Part shown: positions 1 through 8,992 of the stretch, one piece after another
How the letters are laid out: each line of letters begins with the position of its first letter
How positions within the stretch are numbered: the stretch's first letter is position 1
Assembly (NCBI RefSeq): GCF_013285385.1
Contig: NZ_CP054212.1
Coordinates: forward strand, 930,001-994,000
Reading direction: 5' to 3'
Length of the DNA stretch: 64,000 nt
Source of the DNA: Paramixta manurensis
Lineage (GTDB): Bacteria > Pseudomonadota > Gammaproteobacteria > Enterobacterales > Enterobacteriaceae
Made by a program: the position numbers and the translations under genes
Notes under the pieces: model-generated
The model's input: only the letters and a program-made list of their open reading frames with translations
Databases searched by the model: none
What the model was told of the DNA's origin: nothing

Positions 1-60
1 AGTCGGGAGCAAAGTCGTAGAGAACGCTCCCTGCGTCGTTTACAGCAACGTAAGGAATAA
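1..60 (+). CDS. pdhR: Pyruvate dehydrogenase complex repressor PdhR, C-terminal end (partial)
   Basis: Only the last 19 codons and the TAA stop are in the window. The tail reads SREQSRRERSLRRLQQRKE, an arginine-rich end of the kind seen on the GntR-family repressor PdhR, and it lies directly upstream of aceE as in E. coli. PdhR senses pyruvate and represses pdhR-aceEF-lpd. Assignment rests on this short tail plus synteny. Confidence 0.75.
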   Translation, partial: SREQSRRERSLRRLQQRKE

Positions 61-162
61 CGCGTAACTGATATAACCAATAGATTTCGCGTCCGGCAGG
101 CGGTTCTCCGCCGCGTCGTTTTGGCGTGAAAGATGAAAGGTTATGCGGCAACTAAACGACGG

Positions 163-210
163 GCTTGTCTCCTTGTGTTCTGGAGTGAATCAGAATACAG
201 GGAGACAGGC
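163..210 (+). promoter_or_regulatory. Long hairpin in the pdhR-aceE intergenic leader
   Basis: Positions 163-182 can pair with 191-210 over 20 consecutive base pairs (three of them G-U), closing an 8-nt loop (183-190). It sits 43 nt before the aceE start and has no T-run after it, so it does not look like a simple terminator. A role in processing or stability of the pdhR-aceEF message is inferred only. Confidence 0.5.
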
Positions 211-253
211 TCCAGACAATTCAACGTATTAGACACAGATAAGGAATACCCCC

Positions 254-2917
254 ATGTCAGAACGTTTACACAATGACGTGGATCCGATCGAAACCCGCGA
301 CTGGCTACAGGCGATCGAATCGGTCATCCGTGAAGAAGGTGTTGAGCGCGCGCAGTTCCTGATTGATCAGGTTCTCAGCGAAGCACGTAAAGGCGGCGTT
401 AGCGTTGCCGCGGGTTCCGCTAACCGCGATTATATCAACACGATTGCCGTTGAAGATGAACCGGACTATCCGGGCAACACCTCTCTGGAGCGTCGTATTC
501 GTTCAGCGATCCGCTGGAATGCCATCATGGCGGTTCTGCGTGCATCGAAGAAAGATCTGGAGCTGGGCGGCCATATGTCCTCTTTCCAGTCTTCCGCCAC
601 GATTTATGAAGTGTGCTTTAACCACTTCTTCCGTGCGCGTAGCGAAAAAGACGGCGGCGATCTGGTTTATTTCCAGGGCCATATCTCTCCGGGCGTCTAT
701 GCACGCGCCTTCCTTGAAGGCCGTTTGACCGAAGAGCAAATGAATAACTTCCGCCAGGAAGTGCACGGTAACGGGTTGTCCTCCTATCCGCACCCGAAAT
801 TAATGCCTGACTTCTGGCAGTTCCCTACCGTTTCCATGGGCCTTGGCCCCTTGGGCGCGATTTATCAGGCTAAATTCCTGAAGTATCTTGAGCATCGCGG
901 CCTGAAAGACACATCGTCACAGACCGTGTACGCCTTCCTCGGCGATGGTGAGATGGATGAGCCGGAATCTAAAGGCGCGATTACCATTGCTACCCGTGAG
1001 AAGCTGGATAACCTGGTCTTCATCATCAACTGTAACCTCCAGCGTCTGGATGGCCCGGTCACCGGTAACGGTAAGATCATTAACGAACTGGACGGCATCT
1101 TTGGCGGCGCCGGTTGGGAAGTGATCAAGGTTATCTGGGGCAGTCGTTGGGATGAGCTGCTGCGTAAAGACACCAGCGGGAAACTGATCCAACTGATGAA
1201 TGAAACCGTTGACGGTGACTATCAGACCTTCAAATCGAAAAATGGCGCTTACGTCCGTGAGCACTTCTTCGGTAAATATCCGGAAACCGCTGAGCTGGTG
1301 AAAGATATGTCCGACGATGAGATTTGGGCACTGAACCGTGGCGGCCACGATCCGAAGAAAATTTATGCGGCGCTGAAAAAAGCGCAGAGCACCAAAGGCA
1401 AGCCGGTGGTGATTCTGGCGCATACCATTAAAGGTTATGGTATGGGCGATAGCGCAGAAGGTAAGAACATCGCGCACCAGGTGAAGAAAATGAACATGGA
1501 TGGCGTTCGCTACATCCGCGATCGTTTCAATGTGCCGGTAGACGATGCCAATATTGAAAAACTGCCGTATGTGACCTTCGAGAAAGGTTCTGAAGAGCAC
1601 AGCTATCTGCACGGGCAGCGTGAAAAACTGGGCGGTTATCTGCCGACGCGTCAGGCGAAGTTCAGCGAGAAGCTGGAGATGCCTCAGTTGTCTGATTTCA
1701 GCTCACTGCTGGAAGAGCAGAACAAAGAGATCTCAACCACTATCGCTTTCGTCCGTGCCCTGAACGTGATGCTAAAAAATCAGTCGATCAAAGATCGTCT
1801 GGTGCCGATCATTGCCGATGAAGCGCGTACCTTCGGTATGGAAGGTCTGTTCCGTCAGATTGGTATCTACAGCCCGAACGGTCAGCAATACACGCCGCAG
1901 GACCGTGAGCAGGTTGCTTACTACAAAGAAGACGAAAAAGGCCAGATCCTGCAAGAAGGGATCAACGAACTGGGCGCAGGCGCATCCTGGCTGGCGGCGG
2001 CAACGTCTTACAGCACCAACAACCTGCCGATGATTCCGTTCTACATTTACTACTCCATGTTCGGTTTCCAGCGTATTGGCGACCTGTGCTGGGCGGCGGG
2101 CGATCAGCAAGCGCGCGGCTTCCTGGTAGGCGGTACCTCTGGTCGTACCACGTTGAACGGTGAAGGCTTGCAGCATGAAGATGGTCATAGCCACATTCAG
2201 TCGCTGACGATTCCGAACTGTATCTCTTACGACCCGGCGTATGCTTATGAAGTCGCAGTGATTATGCACGACGGTTTGGTGCGCATGTACGGTGAAGCGC
2301 AGGAAAACGTCTATTACTACATCACTACGCTGAACGAAAACTACCATATGCCTGCGATGCCGGAAGGCGCGGAAGAGGGTATCCGTAAGGGTATTTATAA
2401 ACTCGAAACCGTTGAAGGCAGCAAAGGTAAAGTTCAGTTGCTGGGTTCCGGCTCGATCCTGCGTCATGTGCGCGAAGCGGCACAAATCCTGGCGAAAGAG
2501 TATGGCGTGGGTTCTGATGTGTTCAGTGTAACCTCGTTCACTGAACTGGCGCGCGACGGCCAGGATTGTGAGCGCTGGAACATGCTGCACCCAACTGATG
2601 AACCTCGTGTACCGTATATCGCCCAAGTGCTGAGCGATGCGCCAGCCGTTGCTTCGACCGACTACATGAAACTGTTCGCGGAACAGGTTCGCAGCTATAT
2701 CCCGGCGAGCGATTATCGCGTATTGGGTACCGATGGCTTCGGGCGTTCTGATAGCCGTGAGAACCTGCGTCATCACTTCGAAGTGGATGCATCTTACGTG
2801 GTGGTTGCGGCGCTGGGCGAACTGGCTAAGCGTGGTGAAATCGATAAGAAAGTGGTTGCGGAAGCCATCACTAAATTCAATATCGATGCAGACAAAGTCA
2901 ACCCGCGCCTGGCATAA
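254..2917 (+). CDS. aceE: Pyruvate dehydrogenase E1 component
   Basis: Thiamine-diphosphate-dependent E1 subunit of the cytoplasmic pyruvate dehydrogenase complex; it decarboxylates pyruvate and transfers the acetyl group to the lipoyl arms of AceF. The 887-aa length equals that of E. coli AceE, and the sequence is nearly colinear with it. The ThDP/Mg site is seen as GDGE at residues 230-233 and NLQRLDGP from residue 261. AAGGAA at 241-246 is the ribosome binding site for the ATG at 254. It is followed after 13 nt by aceF, so the two are clearly co-transcribed. Confidence 0.98.
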   Translation: MSERLHNDVDPIETRDWLQAIESVIREEGVERAQFLIDQVLSEARKGGVSVAAGSANRDYINTIAVEDEPDYPGNTSLERRIRSAIRWNAIMAVLRASKKDLELGGHMSSFQSSATIYEVCFNHFFRARSEKDGGDLVYFQGHISPGVYARAFLEGRLTEEQMNNFRQEVHGNGLSSYPHPKLMPDFWQFPTVSMGLGPLGAIYQAKFLKYLEHRGLKDTSSQTVYAFLGDGEMDEPESKGAITIATREKLDNLVFIINCNLQRLDGPVTGNGKIINELDGIFGGAGWEVIKVIWGSRWDELLRKDTSGKLIQLMNETVDGDYQTFKSKNGAYVREHFFGKYPETAELVKDMSDDEIWALNRGGHDPKKIYAALKKAQSTKGKPVVILAHTIKGYGMGDSAEGKNIAHQVKKMNMDGVRYIRDRFNVPVDDANIEKLPYVTFEKGSEEHSYLHGQREKLGGYLPTRQAKFSEKLEMPQLSDFSSLLEEQNKEISTTIAFVRALNVMLKNQSIKDRLVPIIADEARTFGMEGLFRQIGIYSPNGQQYTPQDREQVAYYKEDEKGQILQEGINELGAGASWLAAATSYSTNNLPMIPFYIYYSMFGFQRIGDLCWAAGDQQARGFLVGGTSGRTTLNGEGLQHEDGHSHIQSLTIPNCISYDPAYAYEVAVIMHDGLVRMYGEAQENVYYYITTLNENYHMPAMPEGAEEGIRKGIYKLETVEGSKGKVQLLGSGSILRHVREAAQILAKEYGVGSDVFSVTSFTELARDGQDCERWNMLHPTDEPRVPYIAQVLSDAPAVASTDYMKLFAEQVRSYIPASDYRVLGTDGFGRSDSRENLRHHFEVDASYVVVAALGELAKRGEIDKKVVAEAITKFNIDADKVNPRLA

Positions 2918-2930
2918 GAGGTAAAGATTA

Positions 2931-4817
2931 ATGGCTATCGAAATCAAGGTACCGGATATCGGTGCAGACGAAGTTGAAGTCACCGAAGTTCTGGTGAAAG
3001 TCGGCGATAAAGTGGATGTTGAGCAGTCGCTGATTACCGTGGAAGGCGATAAAGCTTCCATGGAAGTGCCTTCGCCGGAAGCGGGCGTGGTGAAAGAAAT
3101 TAAGGTTTCTACGGGCGATAAAGTTGAAACCGGTAAGCTGATTATGATCTTCGAATCTGCCGAAGGCGCGGCGGATGCTGCGCCAGCCCCGGCAGAAGAG
3201 AAGAAAGCGGCCGAGCAACCGGCGGCCAGCTCTGCAACGGAAAGCAAAGAGGTCAACGTACCGGATATCGGTTCTGACGAAGTTGAAGTCACCGAGATCT
3301 TGGTCAAACCAGGCGACAGCATTGAAGCTGAGCAGTCGCTGATCACCGTCGAAGGCGATAAAGCGTCGATGGAAGTCCCGGCACCGTTCGCCGGTACGGT
3401 TAAAGAGATTAAAATCAGTACCGGCGATAAAGTAAGCACCGGCTCACTGATTATGGTGTTCGAAACCACCGGTTCTGGCGCATCTGCGGCAGCGAAACCA
3501 GAAGTGAAAGAAGAAGCGGCAGCGCCCGCAGCAGCGAGCGGCGGCGTGAAAGAAGTAGAAGTGCCGGATATTGGCGGCGACGAAGTTGAAGTGACCGAAG
3601 TGATGGTCAAAGTCGGCGACAAAGTGGCAGCGGAACAGTCTTTGATCACCGTGGAAGGCGACAAGGCCTCTATGGAAGTCCCGGCACCGTTTGCGGGCAC
3701 GGTTAAAGAGATCAAAATCAGTACCGGCGATAAAGTGAAAACCGGATCGCTGATCATGGTGTTTGAAGTGGAAGGCGCGGCGCCAGCCGCAGCTCCGGCG
3801 GCGAAGAAAGAAGAAGCGGCTCCGGCTAAGCAAGAAGCCAAAGCGGCAGCGGCACCGGCAAAAGCAGAAGGTAAATCTGAATTCGCTGAAAACGATGCTT
3901 ACGTCCATGCTACGCCGGTTATTCGTCGTCTGGCGCGTGAGTTCGGCGTTAACCTGGCGAAAGTGAAAGGAACCGGTCGTAAGGGGCGCATCCTGAAAGA
4001 AGATGTGCAGGCTTACGTGAAGGAGGCGGTAAAACGCGCCGAGTCGGCACCTGCCGCTGCTGGCGGTGGTATTCCAGGTATGCTGCCGTGGCCGAAGGTG
4101 GACTTCAGCAAGTTTGGTGAAATCGAAGAAGTGGAACTGGGCCGCATCCAGAAAATCTCTGGTGCTAACCTGAGCCGTAACTGGGTGATGATCCCGCATG
4201 TTACGCACTTCGACAAAACGGATATCACCGATCTGGAAGCGTTCCGTAAACAGCAGAATGTTGAAGCGGAGAAACGCAAACTGGACGTGAAAATCACGCC
4301 GGTAGTGTTCATCATGAAAGCCGTGGCTGCCGCGCTTGAGCAGATGCCGCGCTTTAACAGCTCCCTGTCGGAAGATGGCCAGAAGCTGACGTTGAAGAAA
4401 TACATCAATATCGGCGTGGCGGTTGATACGCCAAACGGTTTGGTGGTTCCGGTATTTAAGGACGTCAACAAGAAAGGCATCGTTGAGCTTTCTCGTGAAC
4501 TGATGGCTATTTCGAAGAAAGCGCGCGACGGTAAGTTGACCGCTGGCGAGATGCAGGGCGGTTGCTTCACCATCTCCAGCATCGGCGGCTTGGGAACCAC
4601 CCATTTCGCGCCGATTGTGAATGCGCCGGAAGTGGCTATCCTCGGGGTTTCCAAGTCTTCCATGGAACCGGTCTGGAATGGCAAAGAGTTCGCGCCGCGT
4701 TTGATGCTGCCAATCTCGCTGTCCTTTGACCACCGCGTGATCGACGGTGCTGATGGTGCGCGCTTTATCACCATCATCAACAATACGTTGTCTGATATTC
4801 GCCGTCTGGTGATGTAA
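2931..4817 (+). CDS. aceF: Dihydrolipoyllysine acetyltransferase, pyruvate dehydrogenase E2
   Basis: E2 core of the pyruvate dehydrogenase complex, carrying acetyl groups from E1 to CoA. The 628-aa protein has three tandem N-terminal lipoyl domains, each with the DKA motif; the lipoylated lysines fall at residues 41, 144 and 245. Ala/Pro-rich linkers separate the domains. A peripheral-subunit-binding domain follows (around residues 320-365), then the catalytic acyltransferase domain with the DHRVIDG signature (histidine at about 601). Three lipoyl domains is the usual enterobacterial count. A hairpin follows the stop, but lpdA lies downstream on the same strand. Confidence 0.98.
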   Translation: MAIEIKVPDIGADEVEVTEVLVKVGDKVDVEQSLITVEGDKASMEVPSPEAGVVKEIKVSTGDKVETGKLIMIFESAEGAADAAPAPAEEKKAAEQPAASSATESKEVNVPDIGSDEVEVTEILVKPGDSIEAEQSLITVEGDKASMEVPAPFAGTVKEIKISTGDKVSTGSLIMVFETTGSGASAAAKPEVKEEAAAPAAASGGVKEVEVPDIGGDEVEVTEVMVKVGDKVAAEQSLITVEGDKASMEVPAPFAGTVKEIKISTGDKVKTGSLIMVFEVEGAAPAAAPAAKKEEAAPAKQEAKAAAAPAKAEGKSEFAENDAYVHATPVIRRLAREFGVNLAKVKGTGRKGRILKEDVQAYVKEAVKRAESAPAAAGGGIPGMLPWPKVDFSKFGEIEEVELGRIQKISGANLSRNWVMIPHVTHFDKTDITDLEAFRKQQNVEAEKRKLDVKITPVVFIMKAVAAALEQMPRFNSSLSEDGQKLTLKKYINIGVAVDTPNGLVVPVFKDVNKKGIVELSRELMAISKKARDGKLTAGEMQGGCFTISSIGGLGTTHFAPIVNAPEVAILGVSKSSMEPVWNGKEFAPRLMLPISLSFDHRVIDGADGARFITIINNTLSDIRRLVM

Positions 4818-4824
4818 ATGATTC

Positions 4825-4846
4825 AAGGCCGGCTGATGCCGGCCTT
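4825..4846 (+). terminator. Hairpin after aceF (partial terminator or attenuator)
   Basis: A perfect 9-bp stem (4825-4833 with 4838-4846) and a TGAT loop lie 8 nt after the aceF stop. There is no run of T after it, so read-through into lpdA is expected; it may also protect the aceEF message from 3' decay. Confidence 0.6.
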
Positions 4847-5000
4847 CTCATAGCCGACTTTCTCGATAATAAAGTCGACAGGCAGTTGAGTAGCTTTTGC
4901 TTCAAGCGGTTTGCAGTTCATTAACAATTCTGTAAACTCTTGCGGTGAATGCGTCCCGGTGGAAGAAGGGCGTTGTACATTTAATAAGTATTTACCTCCA

Positions 5001-5058
5001 TAATTCGAGTTGCAGGAAAGCGGCAACGCACGCGCAGCCTGAAGTGTGACGGGTATAA
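5001..5058. repeat. Possible short copy of a dispersed intergenic repeat
   Basis: The stretch begins TAATTCGAGTTGCAGG and ends TGAAGTGTGACGGGTATA. These ends recall the palindromic intergenic repeats common in Serratia, Yersinia and Erwiniaceae, whose ends read close to TTGCAGG and GACGGGTATA. Here the middle is much shortened. It lies between aceF and lpdA, within about 40 nt of the lpdA start, so it may overlap the separate lpdA promoter. Identification is from memory of the family only. Confidence 0.35.
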
Positions 5059-5097
5059 ATGACGTCTGACCGCCGGATAGTCAATTAAGAGGTCATG

Positions 5098-6522
5098 ATG
5101 AGTACAGAAATTAAAACTCAGGTCGTGGTACTGGGGGCTGGTCCTGCGGGTTATTCCGCAGCTTTTCGTTGCGCTGATCTAGGTCTGGAGACCGTCCTGG
5201 TAGAACGTTACAGCACCCTTGGCGGTGTTTGTCTGAACGTCGGTTGTATCCCTTCTAAAGCGCTGCTGCACGTGGCGAAAGTGATTGAAGAAGCGAAAGC
5301 GCTGGAAGAGCACGGTATCGTGTTCGGTAAGCCTTCGACTGACATCAACAAGATTCGTACCTGGAAAGAGAAAGTTATTACCCAACTGACCGGTGGTTTG
5401 GCGGGAATGGCGAAAGGCCGCAAAGTCAAAGTGGTCAACGGTTTGGGTAAATTCACTGGCGCCAATACGCTGGTGGTCGAAGGTGAAAATGGCGCGACTA
5501 CCGTTAACTTCGACAATGCGATTATCGCTGCCGGTTCGCGCCCGATTCAGCTTCCGTTTATTCCGCATGATGACCCACGTGTGTGGGATTCTACCGATGC
5601 GTTGGAACTGAAAGAAGTGCCGGAGCGTCTGTTGGTCATGGGCGGCGGTATTATCGGCCTGGAAATGGGTACCGTTTACCACGCGCTGGGCTCACAAATT
5701 GATGTGGTTGAAATGTTCGACCAGGTTATCCCGGCGGCAGATAAAGACGTGGTGAAAGTCTTTACCAAACGCATTAGCAAGCAGTTTAACCTGATGCTGG
5801 AAACCAAAGTGACCGCGGTAGAAGCTAAAGAAGATGGCATCTACGTGTCGATGGAAGGTAAAAAAGCGCCAGCCGAACCACAGCGTTATGACGCCGTATT
5901 AGTGGCGATTGGTCGCGTGCCGAACGGCAAAAACCTCGATGCAGGCAAAGCGGGCGTAGAAGTTGACGATCGCGGTTTCATCCGGGTTGATAAGCAAATG
6001 CGTACCAATGTGCCGCACATTTTTGCGATCGGCGATATTGTCGGTCAGCCAATGCTGGCGCACAAAGGTGTGCATGAAGGCCATGTCGCGGCAGAAGTGA
6101 TTTCCGGTAAGAAACACTATTTCGATCCGAAAGTGATCCCATCCATCGCGTATACCGAGCCGGAAGTTGCATGGGTTGGCCTGACAGAGAAAGAAGCCAA
6201 AGAGAAGGGCATCAGCTACGAAGTTTCCACCTTCCCGTGGGCGGCTTCCGGGCGTGCCATTGCTTCTGACTGCGCTGACGGGATGACCAAGCTGATTTTC
6301 GATAAAGAATCTCATCGCGTGATTGGTGGTGCGATTGTCGGTACCAACGGCGGCGAACTGTTAGGCGAAATTGGCCTGGCGATCGAAATGGGTTGTGATG
6401 CTGAAGACATCGCGCTGACCATTCACGCGCACCCGACGTTGCATGAGTCGGTTGGTCTGGCGGCGGAAATCTTTGAAGGTAGCATTACCGATCTGCCTAA
6501 CCCGAAAGCGAAGAAAAAATAA
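5098..6522 (+). CDS. lpdA: Dihydrolipoyl dehydrogenase (E3)
   Basis: FAD-dependent E3 shared by the pyruvate and 2-oxoglutarate dehydrogenase complexes and the glycine cleavage system; it reoxidises dihydrolipoamide with NAD+. The N-terminal FAD-binding GxGxxG (VLGAGPAGY) is followed by the redox-active disulfide C45/C50 in GGVCLNVGCIPSK, a central NAD-binding GGGIIGLEMG, and the C-terminal HAHPTLHES catalytic motif. Two ATGs stand side by side (5095 and 5098). The second gives the 474-aa E. coli form MSTEIKTQ and is better spaced from AAGAGG at 5087-5092. Confidence 0.98.
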   Translation: MSTEIKTQVVVLGAGPAGYSAAFRCADLGLETVLVERYSTLGGVCLNVGCIPSKALLHVAKVIEEAKALEEHGIVFGKPSTDINKIRTWKEKVITQLTGGLAGMAKGRKVKVVNGLGKFTGANTLVVEGENGATTVNFDNAIIAAGSRPIQLPFIPHDDPRVWDSTDALELKEVPERLLVMGGGIIGLEMGTVYHALGSQIDVVEMFDQVIPAADKDVVKVFTKRISKQFNLMLETKVTAVEAKEDGIYVSMEGKKAPAEPQRYDAVLVAIGRVPNGKNLDAGKAGVEVDDRGFIRVDKQMRTNVPHIFAIGDIVGQPMLAHKGVHEGHVAAEVISGKKHYFDPKVIPSIAYTEPEVAWVGLTEKEAKEKGISYEVSTFPWAASGRAIASDCADGMTKLIFDKESHRVIGGAIVGTNGGELLGEIGLAIEMGCDAEDIALTIHAHPTLHESVGLAAEIFEGSITDLPNPKAKKK

Positions 6523-6546
6523 GTTTTTTCGTTAGTATTAGATGAT

Positions 6547-6573
6547 AAACGGCTCCTCAGGGGGCCGTTTTTT
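6547..6573 (+). terminator. Rho-independent terminator of the aceEF-lpdA unit
   Basis: A 10-bp stem (6547-6556 with 6561-6570, one G-U pair) with a TCAG loop is followed by T6 at 6568-6573, 24 nt after the lpdA stop. Confidence 0.9.
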
Positions 6574-6703
6574 ATGCATCAACGAATTAGGCTGCCAGAA
6601 GTTTTTACATTTTTAGGAGCAACCTTAACCTGCTGTTCCTGTTAACCCGGTACGCAGACCGATAGAATAACGCCTCAGTTTTTTATAGAGGTTTTCTTTT
6701 CGT

Positions 6704-7576
6704 ATGCTTATGCGTTTTCCCCTGACAATATTAGCCACTGCTTTGATGCTCACCGGATGCGTAAGCCATAAGGTTAGCGACGGTGCTGATGAGAAGTTCG
6801 ACGGTCCAACCCAATTATCCGTTTCCCATTTGGTGACGCGTGCTGATGATGGTTCGCAGATTCACCTCACTGTTGACGGGAAAGATGCCGGGTTATTACC
6901 GGGCGGCGAGAGTCGCAATATTCATCTTTCCGCCGGTAAACATCAGGTTGGCGGCTATGTTTCGACGCTGTTTAGCTATGGGCGGGTGACTGTCGATCCC
7001 ACTGAGGTAACGACGACACCGCAAGCGGTGCAGAATATCGTTTATTCGGTGACCAATAATAAACCGGTGTTTGCCGTGACCGATTCTACGCCGGTTCCGC
7101 CTCCGGCCCCGGTTCAACCGGCAGAAGCGCCAGCGGCTCCGGCCCAACCGGCAGAAGCGCCAGCGGCTCCGGCCCAACCGGCGGGATCGCCAGCAACTCC
7201 GGCCCAACCGGCAGAAGTGCCAGCGGCTCCGGCCCAACCGGCGGAAGTGCCAGCGGCTCCGGCCCAACCGGCGGAAGCGCCAGCGGCTCCGGCCCAGCCG
7301 GCGGAAGCACCTGCGGCTCCGGCCCAGCCGGCGGAAGCACCTGCGGCTCCGGCCCAGCCGGCGGAAGCGCCAGCGGCTCCGGCCCAGCCGGCTCCGGCGA
7401 CGCCCGACAGCCAGCCGACTAAATCGACGACAGATGGCTCCGCGTCAACGCAGCCATCAACCTCTGAGAATTCTGCTTCTCCAGATCAGGCCGCGCCAGC
7501 CGCGGCACCTTCTGCAGGAAGCGAGGCCAATTCGGGCAGCGGCAACGCCGGATCATCGACCACGCCGGCAGAATAG
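6704..7576 (+). CDS. Predicted lipoprotein with Pro/Ala-rich decapeptide repeats
   Basis: I do not recognise the family. The N-terminus has a lipoprotein signal with lipobox LTGC; lipidated Cys19 is followed by Val, so outer-membrane sorting is likely. Residues about 20-125 form a compact region (TVDGKDAGLLPGG, then SAGKHQVGGYVSTLF). Next come nine full copies and one partial copy of a PAEAPAAPAQ-type decapeptide, and then a Ser/Thr/Ala-rich tail to residue 290. Proline-rich stretches of this sort often act as spacers reaching from the membrane toward the wall; that is inference. ATG 6704 is favoured over 6710 by AGAGG at 6687-6691. It sits where E. coli has yacH and stands alone. Confidence 0.8.
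   Translation: MLMRFPLTILATALMLTGCVSHKVSDGADEKFDGPTQLSVSHLVTRADDGSQIHLTVDGKDAGLLPGGESRNIHLSAGKHQVGGYVSTLFSYGRVTVDPTEVTTTPQAVQNIVYSVTNNKPVFAVTDSTPVPPPAPVQPAEAPAAPAQPAEAPAAPAQPAGSPATPAQPAEVPAAPAQPAEVPAAPAQPAEAPAAPAQPAEAPAAPAQPAEAPAAPAQPAEAPAAPAQPAPATPDSQPTKSTTDGSASTQPSTSENSASPDQAAPAAAPSAGSEANSGSGNAGSSTTPAE
7111..7390 (+). repeat. 30-bp tandem repeats coding PAEAPAAPAQ
   Basis: Nine consecutive 30-bp units begin at 7111, 7141, 7171, 7201, 7231, 7261, 7291, 7321 and 7351, with a 10-bp partial unit to 7390. The units are nearly identical in DNA, differing by a few changes (for example GGATCGCCAGCAACT in the third), which points to recent copy-number change by slippage or recombination rather than only protein-level constraint. 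Confidence 0.9.
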
Positions 7577-7849
7577 AACTAACCTTTGGCGGCGATATAG
7601 GGAGCGTCCTTTTCGCCGTCTTCCATTCCTCCCACGAGTCTTACAGCGTCGGAACCGGCTGATGTTCTTAAAGAGGCACGTATCAATATTTTCTTTCTTT
7701 GATTATCCCTCTCCGCCTAACCCTTTTTTTTCTGCATTGTATAACCCATTGATTTTTCTATATCGTGCTTTATGCGTAGAAAAAAGGGTTTTCAGCAAGA
7801 AATTACGCTTTTCTTCGACTGAACAAGCAGATAGGCTATTTATGTTTCT
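7577..7849 (+). promoter_or_regulatory. CRISPR leader region
   Basis: The gene-free, AT-rich stretch upstream of the first repeat, especially 7680-7849, is on the expected leader side. The repeats are perfect at this end and decayed at the other, and their orientation places CTTAGAAA 3' of each hairpin. A near-consensus IHF site (TATCAANNNNTT, last base off) lies at 7681-7693. IHF assists spacer integration in type I-F systems, so the site is of interest but unproven. Confidence 0.6.
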
Positions 7850-8960
7850 GTTCACTGCCGTACAGGCAGCTTAGAAATTGCTCGTCAGCCGTGTCATGTA
7901 ACTTAATCTGTTCACTGCCGTACAGGCAGCTTAGAAATTATCCGTTATTTCCTCGCCGCCGGGGCTATTGTTCACTGCCGTACAGGCAGCTTAGAAAGCG
8001 TACGCGTACCGGAAGAGAAGGAATAATCCGTTCACTGCCGTACAGGCAGCTTAGAAACACATCGACGCCCAGGCGGCGCGGATTTCTGTGTTCACTGCCG
8101 TACAGGCAGCTTAGAAAAACGGGCTCTCCGAAGGGCTGTCGTAACCTCTGTTCACTGCCGTACAGGCAGCTTAGAAACTACAGTCGCGCATACGATGATG
8201 TCGCGCCTGAGTTCACTGCCGTACAGGCAGCTTAGAAATTTACCGTCCCGTCATGTTTTATCCCTTTCACGTTCACTGCCGTACAGGCAGCTTAGAAAGA
8301 CAAATCGTTTTGTCAGTTTACGGCGCCAGAGTTCACTGCCGTACAGGCAGCTTAGAAATGGATGTACAGATGTGTTCGGTTCAATTACAAGTTCACTGCC
8401 GTACAGGCAGCTTAGAAAAGACTGACTTTGCGGAATTTCTGGAAAACCACGTTCACTGCCGTACAGGCAGCTTAGAAAAGGTTATAGCGCTTCTGTTCAT
8501 CCATCAGATCGTTCACTGCCGTACAGGCAGCTTAGAAACTGTTCAGAAATGCCATGGCCGATACCGTGGCGTTCACTGCCGTACAGGCAGCTTAGAAAAG
8601 ATTTTGTGGGCGGTGGGATTCTCTATCACGGTTCACTGCCGTACAGGCAGCTTAGAAATTAAGGGACATGCGAGAGTTAGACAAGCCAAGGTTCACTGCC
8701 GTACAGGCAGCTTAGAAAACGCGTTTGTGATGCGAACCCCGTGTTTTCGCGTTCACTGCCGTACAGGCAGCTTAGAAATGAATAACGTGTCGGTATCGCT
8801 GAACTCAATCAGTTCACTGCCGTACAGGCAGCTTAGAAACCGCTGGGCGCATCTAACCTGATTGGTCGCGAAGTTCACTGCCGTACAGGCAGCTTAGAAA
8901 GACGAGGGTGACAGCATTGTGCTGAAGCGCGGGTTCACTGCCGCACAGGCAGCCTGGAAA
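7850..8960 (+). CRISPR. Type I-F CRISPR array, 19 repeats and 18 spacers
   Basis: The 28-bp repeat begins GTTCACTGCCGTACAGGCAG and ends CTTAGAAA, the type I-F (Ypest) form; CTGCC/GGCAG form the Csy4 hairpin and CTTAGAAA becomes the crRNA 5' handle. Repeats start at 7850, 7910, 7970, 8030, 8090, 8150, 8211, 8271, 8331, 8391, 8451, 8511, 8571, 8631, 8691, 8751, 8812, 8873 and 8933. The first 18 are identical; the last carries three changes. Spacers are 32 nt, except three of 33 nt (8178-8210, 8779-8811, 8840-8872). No two spacers look alike. The array reads toward the cas operon, which is 1.8 kb downstream. Confidence 0.98.
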
Positions 8961-8992
8961 TGGTTTACTGCGAGACCGCCGTTTACTATGAG

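Noticed and set aside
1772..3841. 689-codon open frame on the minus strand opposite aceE-aceF
   Set aside because: It mirrors the codon bias and the repetitive lipoyl-domain coding on the plus strand, has no ribosome binding site and no recognisable domain; aceE and aceF are certain.
6896..7340. Minus-strand frames opposite the lipoprotein repeats
   Set aside because: A 30-bp GC-rich repeat keeps all frames open; nothing but repeats is encoded.
7891..8861. Open frames across the CRISPR array with repeating SLPYRQLR or VHCRTGSLE
   Set aside because: They are translations of the CRISPR repeats themselves.
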